Under the pieces are notes generated by a model. The model was not told where the DNA came from. It did no database searches and saw nothing but the letters and a program-made list of their open reading frames with translations. 64,000 bases of DNA, taken from Edaphobacter lichenicola (GTDB lineage: Bacteria > Acidobacteriota > Terriglobia > Terriglobales > Acidobacteriaceae). The position numbers and the translations under genes were made by a program. The stretch lies in assembly GCF_025264645.1 (NCBI RefSeq), contig NZ_CP073696.1:1054001-1118000 (forward strand), read 5' to 3'. Below, in pieces: positions 55,935 through 64,000 of the stretch (positions within the stretch are counted from its first letter, which is position 1; each line of letters begins with the position of its first letter).

Positions 55935-57152
55935 ATAAAACGCAGCGCTAAAATTCTGAGCCTCTTTCTCGCTCTTCTCTTCGCAATCCCGGCCCGCGGC
56001 CAGTCCTTCAACCCAGCCGCCCACACCGACCCCATCAACCTCACCCCGCAAGTCCGCGACGCCTTCGAGCACTTTTACGCACTCGACTACGAAGGTGCCC
56101 TCTCACGCTTCGAAGCCGTCCAGCGCGCCAACCCACAGAGCGTCATCGCGATCGGCAACGTCCTCCTCACCATAGTCTTTCGCGAACTCTATCGTCAGGA
56201 CCTACTCGACACCACCTACTACGCCCACGACTCTTTCCTCACCTCAAAGCGCAACGTACCGGTCCCACAACCCGTTCGCGACCGCATCGAGTCCCTTACC
56301 AACCAGGCAGTAGCCCTCGCCGACCAGCAGATCAAGGCCAACCCCAACGACGCCAATGCCTACTTCGCCCGCGGATACGCCCGTGGCATGCACGCCGCCT
56401 TCATTACCCTCGTTGATCACAGCTATGTCGCCGCTGCTCGTCAGGGTTACGCCTCCCGCAACGACAGCGAAGCCACTCTCAAGATCGATCCCAACTACGC
56501 CGACGCCAAGATGGCCATGGGCATCCAGCAGTTCGCCGTCGCCAGTCTCCCTCGCATCGTCCGCATGATGGTCGGTATCGCCGGAGTCAACGGCAACAAG
56601 GAGAAAGGTCTTGAACTCCTGCGCGAGTCCGCCGCCCACGGCATCGTCACTCCAATCGAATCGCGCACGGCACTCTCGCTCTTCCTGCGCCACGACGCCC
56701 GCTACCCCGAGGCTCTGGTCGTTCAAAAAGGCCTCGCCGACCAATACCCCCACGACTACCTCTTCCGCCTCGAAGTCGCCAACCTCACCAAGGACTCAGG
56801 CAACGGCCCCGGTGCCATCGCCGTCTACAACACCCTCATCGCCGACGCAAAAACTCCCGGCTACTTCGCCGAGCCGCGCCTTCATATGGCCTACTTTGGC
56901 CTGGCCGACACCCAGCGTGGCCAAAACCAGATCGCCGAAGCCGCACAAAACTACGTCCTCGCCGCCGCCCAACCCACCTGCAGCGACTGGATCCGCCGCC
57001 GCGCCCAACTCAACGCCGGCGAGATGTTTGACCTCCTCCACAACCGCCCTGAGGCCATCAAGCAATACCAGCTAGCCTCAGCCGGGGGCGGCGACCAATC
57101 TCAAAACGACGCAGCCCGCCGCTACATCAAAACCCCCTACACCGGCAAATAG
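55935..57152 (+). CDS. Secreted TPR-like protein with apparent ATA start codon
   Basis: The frame, open from 55872, has no ATG until 56388 and no GTG or TTG before it, yet its first part looks fully coding. ATA 55935 lies seven bases after AGGAG (55923-55927), exactly where a start should be. Read from there, a 405-residue protein begins with a textbook signal peptide (KRSAKILSLFLALLFAIPARGQ when the initiator is counted as Met). The body has TPR-like helical pairs (DAFEHFYALDYEGALSRFEA, NPNDANAYFARGYARG, NYADAKMAMGIQQFA, LLHNRPEAIKQYQLA). Starting at 56388 would lose 151 residues and the signal. Function unknown. Confidence 0.75.
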   Translation: MKRSAKILSLFLALLFAIPARGQSFNPAAHTDPINLTPQVRDAFEHFYALDYEGALSRFEAVQRANPQSVIAIGNVLLTIVFRELYRQDLLDTTYYAHDSFLTSKRNVPVPQPVRDRIESLTNQAVALADQQIKANPNDANAYFARGYARGMHAAFITLVDHSYVAAARQGYASRNDSEATLKIDPNYADAKMAMGIQQFAVASLPRIVRMMVGIAGVNGNKEKGLELLRESAAHGIVTPIESRTALSLFLRHDARYPEALVVQKGLADQYPHDYLFRLEVANLTKDSGNGPGAIAVYNTLIADAKTPGYFAEPRLHMAYFGLADTQRGQNQIAEAAQNYVLAAAQPTCSDWIRRRAQLNAGEMFDLLHNRPEAIKQYQLASAGGGDQSQNDAARRYIKTPYTGK

Positions 57153-57171
57153 AGAACCCCCAACTGTCCAC

Positions 57172-57228
57172 TACCCCTCCAGCCGCCATCTACCCCTCCA
57201 GCCGCCATCTACCCCTCCAGCCGCCATC
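57172..57228. repeat. Three tandem copies of a 19-bp unit
   Basis: TACCCCTCCAGCCGCCATC is repeated three times without a mismatch, directly after the TPR-like gene. The last copy runs into the first palindrome-family member. Confidence 0.9.
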
Positions 57229-57241
57229 CCGACCATCAACG

Positions 57242-57511
57242 GTCGTCATCCTGAGCGCAGCGAAGGATCCCTGTTTTTTGCTTTGCTGTTGTCGTCGTTG
57301 TCGTAGTCGTAGTCGCCAGTCCTTTTTGCTGTTATCCGTAGGGATCTGCTGTTGCACTTGCCGTTGCCGTTGCTTGTTCTTTTGTTGTCATCCCCGAAGG
57401 GGATCTGCGGTTGTCGTTCCATCGCTTGTTGTCGCTCCAACTGCCGTTGCAGTTGAAATTGCCGCTGCTTGTTTTTTGTTGTCATCCCCCGCCAAGCGAA
57501 GGAATCCGCTG
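57242..57511. repeat. Cluster of four dispersed palindrome-family copies
   Basis: Copies are at about 57242-57275 (CATCCTGAGCGCAGCGAAGG, then ATCC), 57322-57356 (TATCC-GTAG-GGATCTGC), 57378-57410 (CATCCCC-GAA-GGGGATCTGC, a clean six-pair stem) and 57473-57511 (degenerate). All begin with a T-run and (T)GTTGTC-like text. Confidence 0.7.
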
Positions 57512-57600
57512 TTGAGCCAGCTCACGAAAGACCACGGCAAGCAGCGCCGCCAACCGCCCACACTTACCCTCCCAGCAAAACACTGCTAGCCTTATCCCCT

Positions 57601-58629
57601 ATGCAACTACGCCATCTAATCGCCGTTGCCGTCCTCACCACCACCCTCCACGCCCAGCAACCACCCCAAACCAACTCCAGCATCCTTGACGCCAACGGCA
57701 CCGCACACGTCACCCGTGTCGTCCCAGTCCCCACCACCATCAGCTCAGAAGCACAAACCTCCCTCCGCCGCCCCGCCGGAGCCGAAAACCAATCCCTCGC
57801 CGAGCGCCGCACCTCCACCGACGCCTGGCAGACCCGCGCCGGCCAGGCCTCCCTCAAAGCCTACCCAGTCAAAATCGAATCCATCACCATCGCCGGCGTC
57901 CCCGTCCGCAACATCCTCCCACTCGACCCCCAACACCCCGACCACGTCCTCATCAACGTCCACGGCGGCGGCTTCAACTCCGACTCCGGCTCCTTCACCG
58001 AGTCCATCCCCATCGCCAACCTCACCCACACCCGCGTCGTCTCCATCCTCTACCGCCTCGCGCCCGAGCACCAATTTCCCGCCGCTGCCGACGACACCAT
58101 CGCCGTCTACCGCAACCTCCTCAAGACCTACAAGCCCACTCACATCGCCCTCTACGGCACCTCCGCCGGCGCCATCCTCACCGCCGAAGTCGCCGTCCGC
58201 CTCAAGCAGCTAAACCTCCCACTCCCCGGAGCCCTCGGCATCTTCTCCGGCATGGGCGACTTCAGCCAATACGCTGACTCCGAGGCTCTATTCAGCCTCC
58301 GCGGCTTCACAGGATCACTTCCTGTTCCAGAAGGAAAGCCTCACGACGAGGAGTACGTCGGAACAACCAACCCCAAAGACCCCGTCCTCTCGCCCCTCTA
58401 CGCCGATCTCCACGGCATGCCCCCAACCCTCTTCATCACCAGCACCCGCGATCTCCTCCTCAGCGGTACCACCATCCTCCACCGCGCCTTCCTCCAAAGC
58501 GGCAACAACGCCCAGCTCATCGTCTTCGAAGCTCTCCCCCACGCATTCTGGAACGACATCAGCCTCCCCGAAACCAAGGAAGCCTACGGCTACATGGCCA
58601 ACTTCTTCACCCAGCAACTAAGCCGCTAA
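57601..58629 (+). CDS. Secreted alpha/beta hydrolase (esterase/lipase family)
   Basis: This 342-residue protein starts at ATG 57601. The upstream frame is part of the repeat region, so it is not coding. A signal peptide covers residues 1-18 (ending LHAQ). The HSL-like esterase motifs are in order: oxyanion INVHGGGFNSDSG, YRLAPEHQFPAAADD, nucleophile YGTSAGAILTAE, catalytic Asp in STRDLLLSG and His in LPHAFWND. It probably hydrolyses short esters in the periplasm. Natural substrate unknown. Confidence 0.88.
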   Translation: MQLRHLIAVAVLTTTLHAQQPPQTNSSILDANGTAHVTRVVPVPTTISSEAQTSLRRPAGAENQSLAERRTSTDAWQTRAGQASLKAYPVKIESITIAGVPVRNILPLDPQHPDHVLINVHGGGFNSDSGSFTESIPIANLTHTRVVSILYRLAPEHQFPAAADDTIAVYRNLLKTYKPTHIALYGTSAGAILTAEVAVRLKQLNLPLPGALGIFSGMGDFSQYADSEALFSLRGFTGSLPVPEGKPHDEEYVGTTNPKDPVLSPLYADLHGMPPTLFITSTRDLLLSGTTILHRAFLQSGNNAQLIVFEALPHAFWNDISLPETKEAYGYMANFFTQQLSR

Positions 58630-58777
58630 CCAACACGAGCTCAAGACCGTGTCAGCACTACGGAACTAAATCGCGCGTTTGCGAGTATAGCTACCTGGGC
58701 AGCAGGTGCTTGGCGCACTCACGACCACACCGTGCCCTTGCCTCACTATGGCAAAATAGTATGTCTCGGAGGCGCTT

Positions 58778-59116
58778 ATGTTCTGCACGCAATGTGGCAA
58801 TCAAGTCGATCTCTCCTCCCGCTTCTGTCCGTCCTGCGGAGCTCCCGTCGCAGCCTCTGCTCCTCCTCCGCCACCTCCCGGCTATCAGCCCATCGCTCCA
58901 CGCCTCACCCGCTCACGCGACAACCGCATGATCGCAGGAGTCTGCGCCGGCTTCGCCCAACACTACGGCTGGGACCTCAACCTCGTCCGCGTCATCACCG
59001 CGCTCGTCAGCTTCTTTTCCGGCGGCACCGGCGTCCTCGTCTACCTCATCGCCTGGGTCATCATCCCCGAGGCTCCATACGCCCTTCCAGCCAAGAGCAC
59101 ATACAGCGCCTCCTGA
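58778..59116 (+). CDS. Zinc-ribbon and PspC-domain membrane protein
   Basis: This 112-residue protein joins a zinc ribbon (Cys3, 6, 17 and 20: FCTQCG, FCPSCGAP) to a Pro-rich linker and a PspC domain. The PspC part reads LTRSRDNRMIAGVCAGFAQHYG, then LNLVRVITALVSFFSGGTGV and LVYLIAWVIIPEAP. PspC domains sense envelope stress in the Psp system. No pspA is near, so this may work alone. It is flanked downstream by tandem repeats. Confidence 0.85.
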   Translation: MFCTQCGNQVDLSSRFCPSCGAPVAASAPPPPPPGYQPIAPRLTRSRDNRMIAGVCAGFAQHYGWDLNLVRVITALVSFFSGGTGVLVYLIAWVIIPEAPYALPAKSTYSAS

Positions 59117-59148
59117 GAGCAGTCCTGACGTCTCTCATCTCTGGCCGT

Positions 59149-59212
59149 GTCACTAACAGCCGTTGTCACGAACATCCATCGTCACGAACATCCATCGTCA
59201 CGAACAGCCGTC
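59149..59212. repeat. Four tandem copies of a 16-bp unit
   Basis: The unit GTCACGAACATCCATC occurs at 59165-59180 and 59181-59196 exactly, with variant copies before (GTCACTAACAGCCGTT) and after (GTCACGAACAGCCGTC). It runs straight into a palindrome-family copy. Confidence 0.85.
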
Positions 59213-59260
59213 ATCCTGAGCGCAGCGAAGGATCCCTGTCTTTCGTCGTTGCTTGTTTCA
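59208..59260. repeat. Member of the dispersed palindrome family
   Basis: CCGTCATCCTGAGCGCAGCG, then AAGGATCCCTGTCTTTCGTC, ending with TTGCTTG. It is nearly identical over 26 bases to the copy at 57242, which points to a mobile or copied element. Confidence 0.7.
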
Positions 59261-59311
59261 CCTCCTCCCATGCAACCTCAAAATCGCCCCTCAAGCTAAG
59301 CTGTTAAGAAC

Positions 59312-60637
59312 ATGCTCAGAGCACTTCCGAAGAAAGCCACCAAGCCCCAACCTAATCCCCGCCCCTTCGCCTACCGCAACCGCACCCTCCACTGCGACGG
59401 AGCCGACCTCACCACTCTCGCCACCGAACACGGCACCCCGCTCTACGTCTACTCCGCCGAACAGATCTCCCACCGCTTCCAACTCTTCGACGAAGCCTTC
59501 TCCAACCGCCCCCACACCATCTGCTACGCCGTTAAAGCGAACTCCTCCCTCGCCATCCTCCGCCTTCTCGCCAAACAGGGAGCAGGCTTCGACATCGTCT
59601 CCGGCGGCGAACTCGAGCGCGTCCGCAAAGCCCACAAGGCCGCCCTCAAAAAAGTAGTCTTCTCCGGCGTTGGCAAACAAATCTGGGAGATCGACGCCGC
59701 CCTCGACGCCGACATCCTCCTCTTCAACGTCGAATCCGAAGCTGAACTCCATCTCCTCGCCGCCCGCGCTGAAGCCCGCAACAAAGTCGCCCGCTTCGCC
59801 CTCCGCGTCAACCCCGACGTCTTCGCCGAAACCCACCCCTACATCTCCACCGGCCTCAGCGAGCACAAGTTCGGCATCGACATCAACGCTGCCCGCGCCA
59901 TCTACCGCAAAGCAAAAAGATCGAAGTGGCTCGACCCCGCCGGCGTCTCCGTCCACATCGGCTCACAGATCCGCAAAGTCGATCCCTTCGCCGCCGCCCT
60001 CACCCGCGTCACCAGCCTCATCGCCGACCTCCGCAAAGACGGCCACAACATCCGCTACATCGACGCAGGCGGCGGCCTAGGCATCGACTACGGCACCACA
60101 GCATTCGATCCGACAAAGCAAGTAGAAAAATACGCAGCAGCCCTAACCAAAGGCCTCGCCGCAGAGTCCGCCCATCTCCTCCTCGAACCCGGCCGCTTCA
60201 TCGTCGCCCAGGCAGGCGCGCTCCTCACCCGCGTCCTCTACGTCAAAAAGAACGGCGCAAAAACCTTCGTCATCACCGACGCCGGAATGAACGACCTCAT
60301 CCGCCCCGCCCTCTACCACGCCCACCACGAGATCCTCCCCATCAAGCAACCAACAGGGAAGCGCCGCTCTTCAGAAAAAGAAAAGGAAGAAAACAAAGTA
60401 GACATAGTAGGACCCGTCTGTGAGTCAGGAGACTTCTTCGCCCGCGACCGCCCCCTCCCACCCGTAAAACCAAACGACCTCGTCCTCCTCCTCGACGCCG
60501 GAGCCTACGGCATGTCGCAAACCTCCAACTACAACACCCGCCCCCGCCCAGCCGAAGTCCTCATCGACAACGCCACAACAAAACTAATCCGTCGCCGCGA
60601 AACCATGCGCGACCTACTGGCCCCAGAGGTCCTCTAA
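59312..60637 (+). CDS. lysA: Diaminopimelate decarboxylase
   Basis: This 441-residue PLP enzyme makes L-lysine from meso-diaminopimelate. PLP lysine is in ICYAVKANSSLAILRLL; later motifs are FDIVSGGELERV, SEHKFGIDINAA, HIGSQIRKVDPF, IDAGGGLGIDYG, LEPGRFIVAQAG, VGPVCESGDFFARDR and DAGAYGMSQTSNYNTRPRPAE. A charged stretch of about 15 residues (GKRRSSEKEKEENKVD) interrupts the sequence between DLIRPALYHAHHEI and IVGPVCESGD; this loop is shorter in most relatives. ATG 59312 gives the normal opening after a short leader. Confidence 0.96.
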   Translation: MLRALPKKATKPQPNPRPFAYRNRTLHCDGADLTTLATEHGTPLYVYSAEQISHRFQLFDEAFSNRPHTICYAVKANSSLAILRLLAKQGAGFDIVSGGELERVRKAHKAALKKVVFSGVGKQIWEIDAALDADILLFNVESEAELHLLAARAEARNKVARFALRVNPDVFAETHPYISTGLSEHKFGIDINAARAIYRKAKRSKWLDPAGVSVHIGSQIRKVDPFAAALTRVTSLIADLRKDGHNIRYIDAGGGLGIDYGTTAFDPTKQVEKYAAALTKGLAAESAHLLLEPGRFIVAQAGALLTRVLYVKKNGAKTFVITDAGMNDLIRPALYHAHHEILPIKQPTGKRRSSEKEKEENKVDIVGPVCESGDFFARDRPLPPVKPNDLVLLLDAGAYGMSQTSNYNTRPRPAEVLIDNATTKLIRRRETMRDLLAPEVL

Positions 60638-60664
60638 CTCGCCCACGCAACACCAAAACGAGCC

Positions 60665-61174
60665 ATGACAAACCCGATGGAACTCATTCGCATTCGACAA
60701 GCAGCCCCGTCCGATTCGAACGCTCTCGCGGCTATCTACAACCACTACGTCACGACATCCATCATCACCTTCGAAGAGAAACCAGTCACACCGGAGCAGA
60801 TCGCAGAACGCATCGCCCAGGTTCAATCCGCGTCCCTGCCGTGGCTTGTCGCAGAGGTCGATAGTCAGATCAAAGGCTACTCGTTCGTCACGCCGTGGAA
60901 GAGCCGTTCAGCCTATCGCTTTTCCGTCGAGACGACCGCTTACGCCTCGCCACAACACAGCCGCTGCGGCCTCGGCTCGAAGTTATATGAAGAACTACTA
61001 ACAATCTTGCGAGCTCGCCACATACATTCAGTCATAGGCGGAATCGCGCTCCCGAACGAAGCGAGCGTAGCCTTCCACGAGAAGTTTGGCTTCCGCAAAG
61101 TAGCCCATTTCTCCGAAGTAGGCTTCAAATTCAATCGATGGATCGACGTAGGATACTGGCAACTCACACTCTAA
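60665..61174 (+). CDS. GNAT N-acetyltransferase, phosphinothricin acetyltransferase-like
   Basis: This 169-residue acetyltransferase has the Pat-family pattern. IRQAAPSDSNALAAIYNHYV opens it, FEEKPVTPEQIAERI follows, GYSFVTPWKSRSAYRFSVE is the central strand, YASPQHSRCGLGSKLYEELL binds acetyl-CoA (the R-x-x-G-x-G loop reads SRCGLGSKL), and GFRKVAHFSEVGFKFNRW closes. Members acetylate small amines such as phosphinothricin or methionine sulfoximine; the natural substrate here is unknown. It is 27 bases after lysA and probably co-transcribed. Confidence 0.85.
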   Translation: MTNPMELIRIRQAAPSDSNALAAIYNHYVTTSIITFEEKPVTPEQIAERIAQVQSASLPWLVAEVDSQIKGYSFVTPWKSRSAYRFSVETTAYASPQHSRCGLGSKLYEELLTILRARHIHSVIGGIALPNEASVAFHEKFGFRKVAHFSEVGFKFNRWIDVGYWQLTL

Positions 61175-61592
61175 TTTTCGATCCTGAACTGGCTTGACAG
61201 ATGACCGTCACCCAATAGGCTGATGGAACGTGATGCGATTGTCTTTTTTTGTTGTCATCCCCGAAGGGGATCTGCGTTTTGTTTTCTCCCGCGCCAAAAA
61301 ACACTAACCACTCCACAGCCCCTCACAGTCAGTAGCGCAGTGGAGAGGCCCAGCATTTCGCCTCCGCATCGGAACATCACAGCAGTCTTGCCGTTGTTTT
61401 TGTGTTAACCAAACAAAATGTCAAAAGTCGTACGCGAAGCTCTTCTGCGTTTAGTTCGTCAAACGTTCAAATATTGAACTTGCCGAGAACGCAGACTTTG
61501 CAGAACAAGAATTGCAGTAAAGTCGGGTTAGCTAAAAGTTCCAGATGCCTCGAAGCGCCTGACTGAGCAGCTTTTACGAATAGAGGAAGCCG
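61175..61592. other. 418-bp intergenic region
   Basis: No gene is visible. A palindrome-family copy lies at 61243-61280 (see separate entry); the remainder is comparatively AT-rich and must contain the promoter of the 61593 gene. Confidence 0.5.
61243..61280. repeat. Member of the dispersed palindrome family
   Basis: TTTTTTTGTTGTCATCCCCG, then AAGGGGATCTGCGTTTTG. ATCCCC and GGGGAT pair perfectly around GAA, as in the 57378 copy. Confidence 0.7.
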
Positions 61593-62363
61593 ATGCGATC
61601 CGCACGACGGGTGTTCACCATAATGGCCATGGTGGTGGTAGCTCTATATGCGCTGGTCTGCGGGGCGTTGTTCGCATTTCAGCGTTCGCTGATCTACTAT
61701 CCGCAACCAAGGTCCAATCGCGAAGCGAGCACCCTGATGATCCTTCCGGTCGGAGATGCGACAGTCAAAGTGTCCACCCATACCCATGCTGGCCCCGCTG
61801 CGCTCATCTATTTTGGAGGGAACGCGGAAGATGTTTCGCTGGATATTCCGGACATTATCAATGCGTTTCCTGATAGAGCCATTTACGCACTTCACTACCC
61901 CGGCTACGGCGGAAGCTTCGGCAGTCCGTCACAGCAGGCTATCTTCGCCGACTCGCTGGCGCTATTTGACCGAGTGCATGCCGAGCATCCGAACATCGTA
62001 GTTATCGGGCGAAGCCTTGGGTCCGGCGTCGCCGTCTGGATAGCCAGTCAGAGGCCCCTCGCGCGCCTTATCCTGGTCACCCCCTTCGACAGTCTCGGGG
62101 ACGCCGCCGAGGAGCATTATCCTTTCGTGCCGGTACGCTGGCTCTTGCGCGATAAGTTTGAATCGTGGAGATACGCGCCTCAGGTGACGGCTCCAACTCG
62201 GATCATCGTCGCAGAAGACGACGAGGTGGTTCCACGCTCCAGCTCGGAGCGCCTGCGCACAAGATTTCGAGAGGGGATCGTTTCTTATGTTGTCGTGCCT
62301 AAAGTTGGGCACAATACCATCCAGAACTACCCAGGCTATTGGGCTCTTCTGAACAGAGAATAG
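61593..62363 (+). CDS. Membrane-anchored alpha/beta hydrolase
   Basis: This 256-residue protein has one N-terminal membrane helix (residues 10-30). The hydrolase fold shows YFGGNAEDVSLDIPD, YPGYGGSFGSPS, nucleophile VVIGRSLGSGVAVW, catalytic Asp in VAEDDEVVPRS and His in VPKVGHNTIQNYP. The pattern matches the BEM46-like or serine aminopeptidase S33 group. It is probably anchored to the inner membrane facing the periplasm. Substrate unknown. The S41 peptidase gene follows 100 bases on. Confidence 0.83.
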   Translation: MRSARRVFTIMAMVVVALYALVCGALFAFQRSLIYYPQPRSNREASTLMILPVGDATVKVSTHTHAGPAALIYFGGNAEDVSLDIPDIINAFPDRAIYALHYPGYGGSFGSPSQQAIFADSLALFDRVHAEHPNIVVIGRSLGSGVAVWIASQRPLARLILVTPFDSLGDAAEEHYPFVPVRWLLRDKFESWRYAPQVTAPTRIIVAEDDEVVPRSSSERLRTRFREGIVSYVVVPKVGHNTIQNYPGYWALLNRE

Positions 62364-62463
62364 GGACAACCGTTCTGAATGTCCTGCAAAGCCCCGCGGT
62401 TACAACCGGCTCATACTGTCGGTAAATCAACAATAAGGGCTTAGAATCGTTTCGCGAGCTACT

Positions 62464-63573
62464 ATGCACACCATCCACCGCTTGCTTGGCCTTGCTCTCT
62501 TCGTCCCGTCCGTCTGGGCATTCTCACAGGTCTCACCTCCCTCAGCATCGATTTCGAAGCCCGCTGCCGAGTATCTGAATCACGCCCTGGATCTAATACA
62601 GCGAAATGCGCTCCATAGTAAGGAGATCGATTGGGCTGCAGTCCGAGATGGTGCCTTTCTTCATTCTGAAGGTGCACAAACCTCAGTCGACACGTATCCG
62701 GGCATCTACTTCGTATTGACCCAACTGCGCGAACATCACAGTTTCCTACGCGTACCTGATGACCTTTCCAACGCAGATAAGAAGCGCAACAGTGCAGCAA
62801 TGAGAAACATCCTCGGGCCTTGGGTTCGGGATGTAAAAGCACCCCCGCCATCGCCATTCAGCATCCGCAGCCAACCGGATGGGCATCTGGTGCACTTCGG
62901 AAAGCGAGACTTCGCCTGGGTGTCTGTTCCAGCATGTAGCGGCAAGCACTCCAACTGGCAGGACAATCTCGCTAACTTCCGCACGTATGCGACCACCTTG
63001 CATAGCATCGCCGCTAATCTCTCGGCCGCTCACCCGAAAGGCTGGGTCATAGATCTAAGAGGCAATGGGGGAGGAAACATGTGGCCCATGCTCGCCGGAA
63101 TTGGTTTCGTGCTTGGCGAAGGCGTTGCCGGATCGTTTGTCTCTTCTGACGGCACAGTGCAGTCAGAATGGTCCTACAAACATGGTGAGGTGTTGCTAGG
63201 AACAAAGAGCATGAATGACTTCGTTGTCGACTCACCACTCACGTTGCCGCGGCCCCCGGCCGTAGCCATATTGATTGACAGCGGCACCATCAGTTCCGGC
63301 GAAGCCATCGCCGTTTCTTTTGCAGGCCGTCCACACACTCGGTTTTTTGGCACTCATACCTTCGGACTTTCGAGCGCCAATGAAATGTTACCGTTGCCCG
63401 ATGGGGCCTCCTTGTTCCTCAACAGCGCCGTCGACGCAGATCGAACTCATCACCGCTACGACGATGGCATCGAGCCCGATGTTACTTTCCCCGAACCATC
63501 TAGCTTGCCTGTTTTTGAGTCTACTGATCCGGTTCTACAAGCCGCCATCTCGTGGCTCGCATCTTTGAAATAA
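62464..63573 (+). CDS. Secreted S41-family peptidase
   Basis: This 369-residue protein has a signal peptide (residues 1-22, ending WAFSQ). The S41 fold includes GWVIDLRGNGGGNMWPM and the nucleophile segment SGTISSGEAIAVSFAGRP. The next segment reads FFGTHTFGLSSANEML. There is no GKG-type lysine in that segment, as in the IRBP-like branch of S41 that uses SSGE. I see no PDZ domain. A role in periplasmic peptide clearance is likely. Confidence 0.85.
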   Translation: MHTIHRLLGLALFVPSVWAFSQVSPPSASISKPAAEYLNHALDLIQRNALHSKEIDWAAVRDGAFLHSEGAQTSVDTYPGIYFVLTQLREHHSFLRVPDDLSNADKKRNSAAMRNILGPWVRDVKAPPPSPFSIRSQPDGHLVHFGKRDFAWVSVPACSGKHSNWQDNLANFRTYATTLHSIAANLSAAHPKGWVIDLRGNGGGNMWPMLAGIGFVLGEGVAGSFVSSDGTVQSEWSYKHGEVLLGTKSMNDFVVDSPLTLPRPPAVAILIDSGTISSGEAIAVSFAGRPHTRFFGTHTFGLSSANEMLPLPDGASLFLNSAVDADRTHHRYDDGIEPDVTFPEPSSLPVFESTDPVLQAAISWLASLK

Positions 63574-63725
63574 CAGTCCAATGGTTGTGATGGCTGGTTC
63601 CGCGCCCGCTTCCCAATAGGGCTATCCGTTCACTTCAATCTAGGCTCCGAGATCCTGAAAACGGGGTTATCAGAAACTCTCGATTTTGGGATCTGCCTTT
63701 GCTCTCACCATTCTTTCGAAAAACA

Positions 63726-64000
63726 TCATCTCGCCGCAGTAATTGACTCTCGCACGGCAGCCAGCGGAGCCGTTGCATCGAACACCACTCCATTATTCGG
63801 ACCCGCACTCACACCCAACTCCTTCCATAACGCCGGCAGATCCACAGGCACCGGCTTCTCACTCCACTTCGCATACATATCCGTCAGCACCGTAGTCCCC
63901 GTAGCCCGATCCCCAATCTCCAACACCCGCGACAGCGGCCAATCCTTATCGATTCCACCCCCGCTATCCACAACCGCATGCAGAGCATCTCGAAGTCCCT
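63726..64000 (-). CDS. C-terminal part of a probable peptidase (M61-like)
   Basis: The frame is open to the right edge, so only the last 90 or so residues are visible (GLRDALHAVVDSGGGIDKDW to VRESITAAR). The first listed GTG (63971) is internal. The text EIGDRATGTTVLTDMYAKW and VDLPALWKELGVSAG, ending in APLAAVRESITAA, recalls the C-terminus of M61 glycyl-aminopeptidase-like proteins. The catalytic region lies outside the window, so this is tentative. It is convergent with the S41 peptidase gene. Confidence 0.55.
   Translation of the reverse strand, partial: GLRDALHAVVDSGGGIDKDWPLSRVLEIGDRATGTTVLTDMYAKWSEKPVPVDLPALWKELGVSAGPNNGVVFDATAPLAAVRESITAAR

Larger units (their letters stand above)
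57153..57600. other. 448-bp intergenic region filled with short repeats
   Basis: No gene is visible. The stretch holds a 19-bp unit in three copies (57172-57228) and four copies of the dispersed palindrome family (57242-57511) linked by low-complexity GTTGCC/GTTGTC tracts. Confidence 0.7.

Noticed and set aside
62464-63573. S41 peptidase read as inactive because of the missing GKG lysine
   Set aside because: The SSGE branch of the family normally lacks that lysine, so the absence is not evidence of inactivity.

Overview
The window is a stretch of an acidobacterial chromosome, most like the Acidobacteriaceae (Edaphobacter/Granulicella/Terriglobus type). This is inferred from gene content and style only, not from any search. 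The signs are GC-rich codon use, several large secreted NHL/Ig-like and TPR proteins, a TonB-dependent receptor, a Ser/Thr kinase with TPRs, the HemQ heme route, the dnaX-ybaB-recR order, and many short intergenic palindromes. Coding density is high and both strands are used. I recognise no rRNA, tRNA, CRISPR array, prophage or complete insertion sequence.

Layout. 1-1.7 kb: the end of an outer-membrane barrel protein and a secreted cupredoxin. 1.9-11.1 kb: tetrapyrrole genes, namely a HemX/CcsA-like membrane protein with hemA, then hemC, hemD and hemQ, interleaved with a frameshifted DinB gene, an antisense TonB-dependent receptor and nth. 11.2-15.8 kb: envelope genes (DedA, a double TonB_C protein, two tandem paralogous membrane proteins, YceI) and a CadC-like regulator. 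15.8-19.5 kb: inositol-phosphate synthase, a secreted helical protein, engB and a glycine-zipper lipoprotein. 19.5-25.6 kb: an 815-bp non-coding stretch, an NHL-type lipoprotein, a rhamnose mutarotase and a large NHL/Ig-like surface protein. 25.6-32.0 kb: a minus-strand block with a ZIP transporter, a DUF4149 protein, htpX, a carboxypeptidase-regulatory-like membrane protein, a short CcmI-like protein, ccmH and ccmF. 32-41 kb: a response regulator, an SSS symporter, a hydrolase, a Ser/Thr kinase, a membrane chemoreceptor and a second glycine-zipper protein. 41.6-50 kb: enolase, cupin, GH5-like protein, sirtuin, SpoIIE-type phosphatase, gpmI and a Tat-exported phosphoesterase. 50-53.7 kb: recR, ybaB, dnaX and a SET-domain methyltransferase. 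53.8-64 kb: TPR proteins, small enzymes, lysA, an acetyltransferase, hydrolases, an S41 peptidase and the end of a probable peptidase.

Working together: hemA, hemC, hemD and hemQ supply heme, and ccmF/ccmH attach it to c-type cytochromes. Enolase and GpmI are neighbouring steps of lower glycolysis. DnaX, YbaB and RecR form the usual replication/repair group.

I see no clear new multi-gene system. The observations most worth a second look are a secreted TPR-like gene whose only well-placed start is ATA (55935), a secreted GH5-like protein with four CxxC motifs and an apparently missing acid/base Glu, a Cys-rich CcmH beside two proteins sharing a CcmI-like helical motif, the SET protein next to dnaX, a one-base frameshift in a DinB gene, and a dispersed intergenic palindrome family.
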